Positions 16,996 through 25,554 are shown, counted from the stretch's first letter. The stretch is DNA of 64,000 nt from Persicitalea jodogahamensis (GCF_014651615.1 NZ_BMXF01000001.1:1893731-1957730); one strand, 5' to 3'. The notes: generated by a model from the sequence alone, not told the origin. Translations and numbers: made by a program.

Positions 16996-17961
16996 ATGAA
17001 AAAGAAATTTATTCTGGCTCTGTTTTTTCTGGTAGCCCTCAGTTCCTGCTACAAAGACTACATCGAGGATTTCGACTACAGCTCTATTTATTTCCCTTAT
17101 CAAACCAATGTCCGCACTTTCGTGGTGGGCGAAGGTATGACGATCGAGGTCGGCGCGGCCCTGGCCGGGGTGCGCGACAACACGCGCGACCGGCTGGTCA
17201 ATTTTACCATGGATGGCAAATTGCTCACGGACGAAATTCTGGAAACCATGAAAAACGGCACCAACCACGTGAAAGCCGGGGTAGCGGCGGTAACGGCCCT
17301 GAAAATGGTGCCGTCCAACTATTTCACTATTTCCAGCAACAACCAGATGATTATTAAAAAAGGCACCTATTCGGGCACGGTAGTTATTAAGGCCGATTCG
17401 GCGGCGTTCCTGGCTGATCCGGCCACGCTCAATGCTGTCTATGCCATGCCATTTTACATCAACTCCGCCGATGCAGACTCAGTGGCGGTGAGCAAGCGCT
17501 ATGCCGTTATTGGCTTGAAATACGAAAATATGCTGTTTGGCAATTACTGGCACGGTGGCGTAACCACGGTGAAGGATTCGACGGGAAAAGTTGTACGGAC
17601 TACGAATTATTATACCACTATCCCGTCACCGGAAGTTAAGGTCATGAACCTGAAAACCGTTGCCCCCAATGCTTTGGAAACTAATCTGATAAGTAATCAA
17701 AAAGGTGCTTTCCGAATTTCTCTGAATGGAAATACCATCGAAATAAGTCAGGCAAAGGATTCCAAAGTGAAAGTGTTGCCTGATGGTCCCAGTACTTTCA
17801 ACCGGTCCAAACTACTGCAGGATCGGAAGCTGTTTTTGAAATATAAGTACGCTAACGCCGACGGTACTACCTCCTACGCTACGGATACGCTGACTTTCCG
17901 CAACCGAATCCGCGACGGCGTCAACGAATGGCAGGACGAAAATCCCTCTCATTATAACTGA
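16996..17961 (+). CDS. DUF1735/BT_3987-type surface lipoprotein
   Basis: Lipoprotein of 321 residues, last gene of the double SusCD operon. The lipobox is FFLVALSSCYKDY. An N-terminal beta domain of the DUF1735 type (IYFPYQTNVRTFVVGEGMTIEVGAALAG is its conserved opening; MPFYINSADADSV) is followed by a C-terminal lipocalin-like beta region with LTFRNRIRDG. Proteins of this kind usually act as extra cell-surface glycan-binding components next to SusCD. ATG 16996 is preferred over a TTG four codons upstream because it begins the signal peptide. The stop codon lies inside a heptad array (17960). Confidence 0.85.
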   Translation: MKKKFILALFFLVALSSCYKDYIEDFDYSSIYFPYQTNVRTFVVGEGMTIEVGAALAGVRDNTRDRLVNFTMDGKLLTDEILETMKNGTNHVKAGVAAVTALKMVPSNYFTISSNNQMIIKKGTYSGTVVIKADSAAFLADPATLNAVYAMPFYINSADADSVAVSKRYAVIGLKYENMLFGNYWHGGVTTVKDSTGKVVRTTNYYTTIPSPEVKVMNLKTVAPNALETNLISNQKGAFRISLNGNTIEISQAKDSKVKVLPDGPSTFNRSKLLQDRKLFLKYKYANADGTTSYATDTLTFRNRIRDGVNEWQDENPSHYN

Positions 17962-18007
17962 TGAATGGTGAGTGATGAAGGGGACCCTTCATCACTCACT
18001 ATCCCTC
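17960..18007. repeat. Inverted heptad arrays forming a hairpin between convergent genes
   Basis: Plus-strand heptads GATGAAT, GGTGAGT, GATGAAG run from 17960 to 17980; minus-strand heptads GATGAAG, AGTGAGT, GAGGGAT occupy 17987-18007. Together they give a near-perfect 15-bp stem (17968-17982 with 17985-17999). The array covers the stop codons of both flanking genes (17959-17961 and 18006-18008). It probably also terminates both transcripts. Confidence 0.75.
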
Positions 18008-18713
18008 ATTTTATCTTAAACTGCTTGTCGTCGATGCCCTTGTTCAGCTTGATGGACTGAGTTTCGGAACTCATCTCAAACTGCCCGAATTTTCGGCTGC
18101 TGGTGAAAGGAAACATGATGCCATTGACAGCTTTGTAGTCGCCGTAGGTGAACTCCGCCGCCATCTTCCCGCGGGGTGACTCGGTAGTAGTGGTGCGCTT
18201 TACTTTTAATCCGGACTCTTTGTCGAAGAAGTCGTGCCAGGTATTGCCGTTGGACGCGAACTCCACATCGTAGGCATCTTTGCCATCCACTTTTTCGGTA
18301 CCGATCAACTTTTTCTCCACTTTCAGCGAATCGTAGAAGATCTCGGGAAAGGGATGGTTTAATATGAATTCCTGGTAAGCTTCCTGCCCCTGTTTGGTCG
18401 TAGTCTGGCCACGCATCGAGCGCGAGAGCGTTGTACCATCGTAGGTAGAGCCACCTGCCTCGTTGCCCATCATGTAGGAAGTCTGCTTGAATTTGTTGGG
18501 TATTTTCAGCTTCGTTTCCGTTTCCATCGTGCGGCCCTGGATATCGGTTGTGGCGGTGACGGTCATGTCCTGCATGGAGCGGATCTTGTCCTTGCCACCT
18601 ACGGCAGTCAGGTACTTTTCAACAACCGCATCGGCAGTTGTAAGCTCCTGAGCGAAAGAAGTAAGGCCGAGTCCCAGGCCAAGCAAAAGCCCTAAAATTG
18701 CTTTGTGTTTCAT
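18006..18713 (-). CDS. Periplasmic protein of the outer-membrane lipoprotein-sorting (LolA-like) type
   Basis: Protein of 235 residues with a Sec signal peptide (MKHKAILGLLLGLGLGLTSFAQ). The mature part, with IVEKYLTAVGGKDKIRSMQ-like ADAVVEKYLTAVGGKDKI, TMETETKLKIPNKFKQTSYM and YDVEFASNGNTWHDFFDKES, matches Bacteroidota secreted proteins annotated as LolA-like or insulinase-associated 'outer membrane lipoprotein-sorting protein'. The role is inferred by fold only. ATG 18713 is chosen because it begins the signal peptide. A TACATTTG box (minus strand, 18747-18740) lies 26 bp upstream, a good -7 promoter element. Confidence 0.75.
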   Translation of the reverse strand: MKHKAILGLLLGLGLGLTSFAQELTTADAVVEKYLTAVGGKDKIRSMQDMTVTATTDIQGRTMETETKLKIPNKFKQTSYMMGNEAGGSTYDGTTLSRSMRGQTTTKQGQEAYQEFILNHPFPEIFYDSLKVEKKLIGTEKVDGKDAYDVEFASNGNTWHDFFDKESGLKVKRTTTTESPRGKMAAEFTYGDYKAVNGIMFPFTSSRKFGQFEMSSETQSIKLNKGIDDKQFKIK

Positions 18714-18862
18714 GATTTGTTTCAGTTGGTTTTTTGAAACAAATGTAATGGAAATGAGGCATTGAAAATACCGGAACTCAGCGTAGAACGATGATTCTTT
18801 TGATTCCGTTTTCCGAGGGATGATTCCCCGGTACTTTGGCACTTCGTGGCCGAGTCAATCCA

Positions 18863-20152
18863 TTAAAACATCAACAGATAAACCCCAGCGCCGGCCAGAT
18901 AACCAATCATTGCCAGGAAGGCAATTTTTTTCAGATACCAGATAAAATCCAGCTTCTCGATTCCCATCACGGCGACACCTGCCGCCGATCCGATGACCAG
19001 CATGCTGCCGCCCGTACCGGCACAATAGGCCATGAACTCCCAAAGCTTATGGTCGGTGGGGTAGGTGTCGATGTCATACATGCCCATTGCGGCCGCGACC
19101 ACCGGAACGTTGTCCACGATGGCTGAAACCGCCCCGATAACCACCACGATTACATCCAGGTTACCCACCAGAGCGTCGAGCCGCGCGGCAAGGTCGCTGA
19201 GGACATTGGTGGCTTCCAACACACCCACTGCCGCCAGAATGCCCAGGAAGAAGAGAATACTGGGGACGTCGATTTTACTCAGGGCATAGGCAGGTGTGTA
19301 GGGAAGGCGGTCTTCTTCGTCTTTGTCACTGTGCAGGATCTCGGACAATACCCACAACGCTCCCAATGAAAGCAGCATCCCCATGTAGGGTGGCAGGTGG
19401 GTAACGGTTTTGAAAATTGGTACGAAGAGCAGCCCCGTCACACCTGCATAGAGCATCAACCGGCCCTGGCCACGCGATACGCCGTTTTCGGCGTCGAAAA
19501 TGGGAGAAGCAACGCTGCCCGGTTGGATGGGTATGGCTTTCAGACTACCTTTCATGGCGAAGGTCATGTACAGCAGCGGCACTGCCAGCGAAACCATACT
19601 GGGGATAATCAGGTTTGTAATAATGGCGAAAGTACTCACCTGCCCGCCGATCCAGAGCATGGTCGTCGAGACATCACCGATGGGCGACCAGGCTCCACCT
19701 GAGTTGGCAGCGATGATAATCATGCCTGCCATAAGCTTGCGTTGCTCGCCTTCGGGCATTATTTTGCGTAGCAGCGACACCATTACGATGGAGGTCGTCA
19801 GGTTGTCGAGCAGGGCGGAGAGGAAAAACGTCAGGATGCAGATGATCCAGAGCAGGTATACGGGATTGCGGGTTTTGATTCGTTCGGTGATGATCGCGAA
19901 GCCCTCGTGGGCGTCGATCAGTTCCACGATGGTCATTGCGCCTAGCAGGAAAAACAGGATTTCGGAAATCTCACCCAGGTGAGCGGATAATTCTTCCACT
20001 ACCAGCTCCGTCTCTGAACTGTAAAGGACGTAAGCCGTCCAGCACAGGACACCTGTGATGAGAGCTGAGGCAGTTTTGTTAACTTTGATGGTTTCTTCGA
20101 GAGCAATCGCCAGATAGCCGACGACAAAAATGATGATGATGGTGGTAAGCAT
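18863..20152 (-). CDS. nhaD: NhaD-type sodium:proton antiporter
   Basis: Inner-membrane Na+/H+ antiporter of the ion-transporter superfamily, 429 residues with about a dozen membrane helices. Family motifs are LLGAMTIVELIDAHEGF, FFLSALLDNLTTSIVMVSLL and AANSGGAWSPIGDVSTTMLW in the first half, and AIVDNVPVVAAAMGMY and CAGTGGSMLVIGSAAGVAVMG in the second (the repeated DN and GGxxxPxGD features). It starts at ATG 20152-20150. A second antiporter is encoded 360 bp beyond its start. Confidence 0.93.
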   Translation of the reverse strand: MLTTIIIIFVVGYLAIALEETIKVNKTASALITGVLCWTAYVLYSSETELVVEELSAHLGEISEILFFLLGAMTIVELIDAHEGFAIITERIKTRNPVYLLWIICILTFFLSALLDNLTTSIVMVSLLRKIMPEGEQRKLMAGMIIIAANSGGAWSPIGDVSTTMLWIGGQVSTFAIITNLIIPSMVSLAVPLLYMTFAMKGSLKAIPIQPGSVASPIFDAENGVSRGQGRLMLYAGVTGLLFVPIFKTVTHLPPYMGMLLSLGALWVLSEILHSDKDEEDRLPYTPAYALSKIDVPSILFFLGILAAVGVLEATNVLSDLAARLDALVGNLDVIVVVIGAVSAIVDNVPVVAAAMGMYDIDTYPTDHKLWEFMAYCAGTGGSMLVIGSAAGVAVMGIEKLDFIWYLKKIAFLAMIGYLAGAGVYLLMF

Positions 20153-20164
20153 TTAGAATTTAGA
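20151..20164. repeat. Two-unit heptad repeat at the nhaD start
   Basis: ATTTAGA occurs twice in direct tandem (20151-20157 and 20158-20164), overlapping the nhaD start codon on the opposite strand. It is the shortest example of the heptad arrays of this window. Confidence 0.45.
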
Positions 20165-20241
20165 TTCGGGTTATCAATACAATCGGGTAATAGCTTGGTT
20201 CGCTGGACTTACAGATATTTAAACATTTAACTTTTTTAGTA

Positions 20242-20571
20242 GTGGTTGCTGGTTTTAAAGGCTTCGTGATTCAGGTACCCTCCCTCTGGGTGACGGGGAT
20301 GGCGTTATATCCTTTCGTTTTCGTAAAGAATAAAAAACCGGAAGAAAAGCTTCTGCACCATGAGTGCATTCACCTGCAGCAGCAACTCGAAATGGGTTTT
20401 TTGCTTTTCTACATCTGGTACTTTGTGGAATATTTTATCAGGTATCTGCATTATCAGGATCATTATCGGGCCTATCGCAATATTTCGTTTGAGCGGGAGG
20501 CGTTTCTACACGAGTCAACTCCGGCGTACCTGCGGGAGCGGCGGTTCTGGGCTTTTCGAGCTTTCCTCTAA
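20242..20571 (+). CDS. Small HExxH membrane-associated protein
   Basis: Protein of 109 residues with GTG start at 20242. LHHECIHLQQQLEMGF contains an HExxH zinc-binding signature (H40-E41-x-x-H44); the segment MGFLLFYIWYFVEYFIRYLHY is a membrane-embedded helix, and FEREAF at about residue 83 offers a glutamate as possible third ligand. The pattern suggests a tiny membrane metallopeptidase-like protein; I know of no assigned function. Its 3' end overlaps the convergent antiporter gene by 57 bp. Confidence 0.7.
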   Translation: MVAGFKGFVIQVPSLWVTGMALYPFVFVKNKKPEEKLLHHECIHLQQQLEMGFLLFYIWYFVEYFIRYLHYQDHYRAYRNISFEREAFLHESTPAYLRERRFWAFRAFL

Positions 20572-21765
20572 TTCTTCGCCTGTATCCTCTTCTTCCAGAG
20601 GACGTTTATAGGTCATCACGGCGAGCATCATCGTGATGGCGGTGAGAATGACGGTGATCATCAAAATCCCTTTCCGGAATCCCACAACCATGTACTGTTC
20701 CGGAATAGTCAGAAAGAGCAAAACGGTGATCAGGCCACGCGGAGCGATGTACAGCAACGGGCTAAGGTTTCCTCTGAATGTCGTTTTCAGGGTCAGGAAC
20801 CGGGTGCCAAGAATGGCCAGCAGAATCAGAATACTTACGATCCAGGCATCCAGATCAGCAAAGTCGCTCAGGTCGGCAGAGTAGCCGAAAATCAGGAAGA
20901 AGAATGTCCGGACCACAAAGGCACTTTCGGCGGTAAGCTGCTTGAACTGCTCCAGTTCTCCTTCAAACAGGTCGTTTTTAAAATAGGTGTTCAGCTTTCC
21001 GCGCACAAACAACTCGGTATTGTTCAGGAACAATCCAAAAATCAGAATCGCCAGCAGTGACGAAAGGTGATAGTACTTGCCTACCGCATAAATGAGGAAT
21101 AACGCCGAAATAATCGGCAGGTATTTGACATGGTGGCTGATCCGGGCAATGAGGTATAGCAGCACAAAGCATGAAACGGCCGAAATGATTACGATCAGCA
21201 AGGTACTTTGTAAAAACTGCCCCGCCGATTCCCAACCCGAATTGGTGGGCAGTACCAAAATATTAAAAAGCATCAGCCCAAGAATATCCGAGAGCGACGA
21301 TTCGTAAACCATGTACTCGCGCCTTCGTTTTTCGAGCCCGCTCACACTGGGGATGGCCACCGCGCTACTGATGATGGCAAAAGGCGTGGCCGTGACCATG
21401 GCGTTGTAGAAGCTCTCACCCAGTAACAGATAGAAAATCCCCGCGATCACTACCATGCTCAGCACCAGTCCGAGCAGCGCGGAAAGGAGCGTACGGCCAA
21501 TCAGCTTGTGCTTGCCACCACTGAGCTCAAGGTCGAGCCCGCCTTCCAGCACAATCAGAATCAGGCCGATCGTACCGAGCGTAGGCAGCAGCACGTCCAC
21601 GCCGGGAATTTTTATGTTGAAGTAGTCAGTTACCTGCCGGCCAATCATCCCGGTAGCCAGCAACAGCACCACTGAGGGCAGCTTGGTGCGGGTACTGATG
21701 AGGTCGAAAGCGTACGACAACAGCACAGTGCAACTGAGGATTATAATTAATATAGAAATATCCAT
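20515..21765 (-). CDS. Cation:proton antiporter (CPA family)
   Basis: Membrane protein of 416 residues with an Na+/H+ exchanger domain: LLATGMIGRQVTDYF, GLILIVLEGGLDLELSGGKH, ATPFAIISSAVAIPSV, ESSLSDILGLMLFN (the ESxxND-type ion site in the form SSLSD) and GTRFLTLKTTF. The hydrophilic C-terminus is acidic and proline-rich (LEEEDTGEELEESSKSPEPP). ATG 21765-21763 is chosen because the longer frame adds 22 residues without similarity. The C-terminal tail is encoded in DNA shared with the HExxH gene on the other strand. Confidence 0.88.
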   Translation of the reverse strand: MDISILIIILSCTVLLSYAFDLISTRTKLPSVVLLLATGMIGRQVTDYFNIKIPGVDVLLPTLGTIGLILIVLEGGLDLELSGGKHKLIGRTLLSALLGLVLSMVVIAGIFYLLLGESFYNAMVTATPFAIISSAVAIPSVSGLEKRRREYMVYESSLSDILGLMLFNILVLPTNSGWESAGQFLQSTLLIVIISAVSCFVLLYLIARISHHVKYLPIISALFLIYAVGKYYHLSSLLAILIFGLFLNNTELFVRGKLNTYFKNDLFEGELEQFKQLTAESAFVVRTFFFLIFGYSADLSDFADLDAWIVSILILLAILGTRFLTLKTTFRGNLSPLLYIAPRGLITVLLFLTIPEQYMVVGFRKGILMITVILTAITMMLAVMTYKRPLEEEDTGEELEESSKSPEPPLPQVRRS

Positions 21766-21808
21766 AAATACGGATAGGGAGTTGCGTTCAAGGTTGCAAT
21801 GATACGAA

Positions 21809-21833
21809 AAATGCCCCTTAAAACGGGGCATTT
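21809..21833 (-). terminator. Intrinsic terminator downstream of porP/sprF
   Basis: AAATGCCCC (21809-21817) and GGGGCATTT (21825-21833) pair perfectly around a 7-nt loop. Read on the minus strand the stem is followed by a T-run, placing it 22 bp after the PorP/SprF stop and ahead of the antiporter gene. Confidence 0.75.
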
Positions 21834-21854
21834 GGCTTTAATTCGACGCGCGGT

Positions 21855-22865
21855 TTACCAACCCATTGGTGGACAGTAAATCGCTGACCGGTTGTTGAAC
21901 CGAAAGCCCAGCAGTATTTCATGACTTCCCGACGAAACGGAACTGATAGCCGACAGCGGGTACTCGTAGGCGTAGCTGAGCGTGAAGGATGGGGATAAAG
22001 CCATCCCCAGCAAAGCGCCGAAGCTATCGCTGGCCCGGTACTGAACTCCGCCCCAAATGCGGTCGGCATATTGAAGGCGAAGTTGCCCGTCAACGGATAC
22101 CGGGGCTTTGCCGACGCTCTTGACCCATACTTGTGGAATGAGCGCCCAATCCTCGGCGATATTCAATCGGTAAGCGGCAGTGAGGTAGTAGTGTGGAAGT
22201 ACTTGGTTTGAAACTTCGCTACCACCGGCAGTGGCGTAGGCCAGTGACATTGAAACTGGCGAAAGTACCGAAAGGCCACCCCAGAAATTTCCTTTCCGGA
22301 CCAATAATCCCGCCGAAAAGTAAGGTCGCAGCACCGATACACGGCCATCGGGCAGGATAGGGTCCGAAGGCGTGGCGGTGGTGATGCGGTCGAAACGAAA
22401 GTTGTACTGCAGTATTCCCGCTCCAATACCCCCCGACAATTGCCAGCCACCCGCCAGGCTCAGGTGGGCTGCGCCCGTTAGCTGGGCGATGTTGCGCTCA
22501 GTCGGTCCGGTGCGGTCTGCCAGTAGCAGGGCACCGGCTCCAAAGCGCCAGGAACCCTGGGGTGGGGTGGGAGGCAGGCCGCTGCGGCTGGCGTACCGTG
22601 GGGTGTTTGTCGTCCGAGGTACTTTGTCGCCGTACCCGATGGGCGTGTGGGCAGTGAGGTAGGCGGTGTTGGGGGCGTCGTCCAGTCCCATCCACTGGCG
22701 GCGGTAACTCAGGCGGACATCGGCGAAATCGTAGGCCCCCGAAAGGGCGGGGTTGACTACGAAGGGATTTAGCGTGTATAGGCTGCCTTGCGGCAATTGC
22801 TGGGCCTTTGCTTGTCCAAACATCCACAACCCACATCCCCAAAGCAGCCAGGCCCTGACTTTCAT
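21855..22865 (-). CDS. PorP/SprF family type IX secretion-associated outer-membrane protein
   Basis: Outer-membrane beta-barrel protein of 336 residues. Signal peptide AWLLWGCGLWMFGQAKAQQ, then the family opening SLYTLNPFVVNPALSGAYD and LSYRRQWMGLDDAPNTAYL, and near the C-terminus FGALLGMALSPSFTLSYAYEYP followed by GSHEILLGFRF. PorP/SprF proteins work with type IX secretion and gliding, often as partners of specific secreted substrates. No other T9SS gene is nearby. ATG 22865 is preferred; a longer frame adds 13 residues. Confidence 0.9.
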   Translation of the reverse strand: MKVRAWLLWGCGLWMFGQAKAQQLPQGSLYTLNPFVVNPALSGAYDFADVRLSYRRQWMGLDDAPNTAYLTAHTPIGYGDKVPRTTNTPRYASRSGLPPTPPQGSWRFGAGALLLADRTGPTERNIAQLTGAAHLSLAGGWQLSGGIGAGILQYNFRFDRITTATPSDPILPDGRVSVLRPYFSAGLLVRKGNFWGGLSVLSPVSMSLAYATAGGSEVSNQVLPHYYLTAAYRLNIAEDWALIPQVWVKSVGKAPVSVDGQLRLQYADRIWGGVQYRASDSFGALLGMALSPSFTLSYAYEYPLSAISSVSSGSHEILLGFRFNNRSAIYCPPMGW

Positions 22866-22966
22866 CCAATCTCGTTTTTTCGGTAAAGGTAACGAATCGG
22901 TCAAGAAGCAAAAATCAGGCCGGTTTTTACGTTTTTCTCCCGGGACTCACCTCGGACGCAGGGCGC

Positions 22967-24964
22967 TCAATACTCGTAAGAGATCCTTTTACTACTTCCA
23001 TCCAGCTTAACCTCAATTTCAAGCCGCGAAGTACCAATAGAAGATTGCCCAACCAATCGGACCTCGATTCGGGGCCGGTTGCCGGGATAGGGCGCAACTA
23101 CGGTCACGTACCGTACACCTTCTTCTTTTGTCTCTTTTTGCAGTCGATACCCGAAGGCAGGGCGGGGTTCCTTCTGGGTGTAGACAAAGGACACTTGCCC
23201 CTCCTCTTCCTGCAATGCTAAACCAGGCTGTGGCATGGTCTGTACCAAAACATTCCAGCCTTCATCAAAGTCGCTGTGCACGGTGTATTTTTTCTGATCA
23301 AAAACCGCCTTTCCCGGCGCCAGCTGGAAATGAAGGTCGATGTCCCCCGTTGCAGTGCCAATGGCTTCATCCACGATTACAAAGTACCTTTTGTCCACAA
23401 ACAACACCGCCCGGCGGTGAAGCAGATCCGGGTAGCTTTGGTTTTCAATTACCAATACATCGAGATCTTTGCCCGGTTTCCACAGCCGAAGCTTCGGGGC
23501 GTAGGCCGAGTTTTCGCCGTTCAGCGTAAGGGTTTGGTGTACTTTGGTCTGCCGGAACCAGGCGCGACCTTCCGGGTTGCCGCTATAAATGTAGCTACCC
23601 CCATCGGGCATGAGGTGACGCCCACCGGCGTACAATTCAAAAGTACCATTGTCGGGCTGACAGTGACCGCCGCCGTCGGGGCCGCATTTCAGCACCATGC
23701 TTACGGCATCCTTATCCCAACTACTTCGCATGGCATATAGCCCGCTTTCCCGGAAGGCAAAGGCTGTGGCATCCGGCCTGGTGCCTTCCTTCCCTTCGGT
23801 GGCAACGTAGAGGAAATCGGGCCGATTGAATAACTTCGCCCACTCTTTGAGTTGGCCAAAGTACTGACCGGGTTTGCCCGACCACGAATCACCGAACTGC
23901 GGCGTGGAGCCGTCCGGGAAAGCCAGTTTCATAGGTACTTCGCACATTTTTTCAATCCGCTGAATGTAGGACTCCGGGAAAGCATTTTGCCGTCCGTTCA
24001 GATGCGCGAGCTCATACGTCCGCATAAACCAGCCAATACAGCCCATGTGGTAGCCGAAAGCGAGTTCACGCTGATGGCCGTCGTCATATACCTGATTTGT
24101 AATTTCTTTGTTCAACCGCGCAATGGCTTCACTGCTCCATTTTTCTGCATCCTGAAATTCCGGAAAAGTCATCGCAATGAACGCCATTCCCTCGGCTTCC
24201 ATCAGGGCCCAGTTACTGCCTTTACTGTATCTGGTCATGAGAAAAGTCGAATGGTCATAGCAGCTGTTGAGGAAAGCCACCAGCACCTCGGGCGTGAAAG
24301 CGGGAGAGTCAATAAAGTACTGAAATTGGCCCGTCCAGCGGTGGCCCCGGATGCCTGCTTCGATGGAGCGCCAGGCGTAGGCGTGTTCCGCATCGCGCGG
24401 ATTCTTTCTGGTCCAGTCCACGATTTGGTCAGCCCAGGCCTCGGCATAGCTTTCGTCGCCCGTTTGGCGGTAGGTCTTGCCCATTGCATCCCAAAATGTC
24501 ATGCGATTCAACTGCCAGATCCATTCCTTATCGGGATAAGGGTTAGTCGCCCAGTTGATGTCGTCCCCGCAGAAGTGGGATGGATAGGCGGGTTGGCCCA
24601 CAAATATGTGTTTGAGCGCGTCGTTGGCAACTTGGATGTCTTTTTCGGAAGCCAGGGTACCCCTGGCCCGCGCTTTCTGTTGACGGTCTATGGGATGCTT
24701 CACCGTAGACCTTTTGCGGTAATACGTGAGCAGTTCCTGCGCTGCCCGCTCGGGGTTTTGAGTATTTGCCTTTACTTTTTCCAGGCCGGGGGCGTTCAGG
24801 TTCAGGCGGGAAAGGAGAAGGCTGGTAGGGGAGTTGCTCCCTTTTTCCGAATAATCAAAAAAAGGCTGCTTCGGTACCCCTGCCCGGATGCTCAGGGCAG
24901 CCTGCATGAATATCAGAACCGCTAGTACGATTTTCAGGGAAAAACTGCTGGAAGTAGCTGGCAT
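22967..24964 (-). CDS. Heparinase II/III-family polysaccharide lyase (PL12-like)
   Basis: Secreted lyase of 665 residues. Signal peptide to about residue 28; alpha/alpha toroid ~50-360 (LNRMTFWDAMGKTYRQTGDE, WRSIEAGIRGHRWTG, RYSKGSNWALMEAEGMAFIA, DDGHQRELAFGYHMGCIGWF); beta-sandwich domain ~370-665 with GPDGGGHCQPDNGTFELYAGGRH, the heparinase II/III C-terminal signature that includes a conserved His. Layout and length match heparan-sulfate lyase HepC-like PL12 proteins, which cleave uronic-acid glycosaminoglycans; alginate is an alternative substrate. It stands alone, with no SusCD pair beside it. A run of ten G (24967-24976) lies just upstream of the start. Confidence 0.88.
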   Translation of the reverse strand: MPATSSSFSLKIVLAVLIFMQAALSIRAGVPKQPFFDYSEKGSNSPTSLLLSRLNLNAPGLEKVKANTQNPERAAQELLTYYRKRSTVKHPIDRQQKARARGTLASEKDIQVANDALKHIFVGQPAYPSHFCGDDINWATNPYPDKEWIWQLNRMTFWDAMGKTYRQTGDESYAEAWADQIVDWTRKNPRDAEHAYAWRSIEAGIRGHRWTGQFQYFIDSPAFTPEVLVAFLNSCYDHSTFLMTRYSKGSNWALMEAEGMAFIAMTFPEFQDAEKWSSEAIARLNKEITNQVYDDGHQRELAFGYHMGCIGWFMRTYELAHLNGRQNAFPESYIQRIEKMCEVPMKLAFPDGSTPQFGDSWSGKPGQYFGQLKEWAKLFNRPDFLYVATEGKEGTRPDATAFAFRESGLYAMRSSWDKDAVSMVLKCGPDGGGHCQPDNGTFELYAGGRHLMPDGGSYIYSGNPEGRAWFRQTKVHQTLTLNGENSAYAPKLRLWKPGKDLDVLVIENQSYPDLLHRRAVLFVDKRYFVIVDEAIGTATGDIDLHFQLAPGKAVFDQKKYTVHSDFDEGWNVLVQTMPQPGLALQEEEGQVSFVYTQKEPRPAFGYRLQKETKEEGVRYVTVVAPYPGNRPRIEVRLVGQSSIGTSRLEIEVKLDGSSKRISYEY

Positions 24965-25144
24965 GCGGGGGGGGGGCGGTTGGTTATGCAACACTAAAAG
25001 CAGCGGTGGGGCTACTTTTAACCGGTGGGCTGGGAAAAGTGGGTTTTGCCGTTAGATAACTTTTTCGGTAGCCGTCATATCAGTATTCGTTTTTTTACTA
25101 CATTGGAAAACCATTGAGACACACCCTTTTCTATCTTCCCAACC

Positions 25145-25339
25145 ATGCGAGGCTTAAATCGCGTCGGCGAACCGAAGGTAACCTTAATCGGAAACCTCGG
25201 ATCAAACCCTGAGGTCCAGAAATTTCAGGGCGATGCGAACGTCGCCAAGTTTTCTCTGGCCACTACGGAATCCTTAAAGGACAGTATTCAGGAGAGCCGT
25301 ACAGCACGAAAAGCTAAAACTCTGTATCTCAGCGCGTAA
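25145..25339 (+). pseudogene. 5' fragment of a single-stranded DNA-binding protein gene
   Basis: The first ~48 codons (MRGLNRVGEPKVTLIGNLG; NVAKFSLATTESLKD) are the N-terminus of a Bacteroidota SSB protein, which should be over 110 residues. Similarity stops at about 25290 and the frame ends at TAA 25337-25339. The OB-fold is incomplete, so no function is expected. The break point joins directly to a recombinase gene fragment in another frame. Confidence 0.75.
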
Positions 25340-25554
25340 AAACTGCCGCCCAAATTATTCAATCAGTTACGTTTCATAGCCTGCGGTACAGTTACGCAAC
25401 TCACTCATCTGAGAGTGGAATAGACATAAAACTTATTCAGGAGCTATTAGTCCATAATGATTTGAAGACTACATTACGCTACACTCATGTAAATATTCGA
25501 ACGATCGAGAATATCAAGAGCCCATTTGATTCATTGCACTTAAAAAGAGAGTAG
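25318..25554 (+). pseudogene. 3' fragment of a tyrosine recombinase/integrase gene
   Basis: From 25318 an open frame gives VSQRVKTAAQIIQSV, then FHSLRYSYATHSSESGIDIK, LIQELLVHNDLKTTLRYTHV and NIKSPFDSLHLKRE before TAG 25552-25554. This is the C-terminal catalytic part of a tyrosine recombinase: the HxxR box (HSLR), the second catalytic His (LLVHND, normally LLGHxD) and the nucleophile Tyr in LRYTHV, with the SPxD tail seen in integron and related integrases. The N-terminal two thirds and the first catalytic Arg are gone. It shares ~22 bp with the SSB fragment in another frame and lies 130 bp before the cassette boundary. Confidence 0.8.

Noticed and set aside
23852-24925. 357-residue plus-strand ORF opposite the heparinase gene
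   Set aside because: It is the antisense image of a well-supported enzyme gene; composition is atypical and no family is recognisable.
24995-25144. Additional integron cassettes to the left of the recombinase fragment
   Set aside because: No second attC-like palindrome or GTTRRRY/RYYYAAC pair could be found there.
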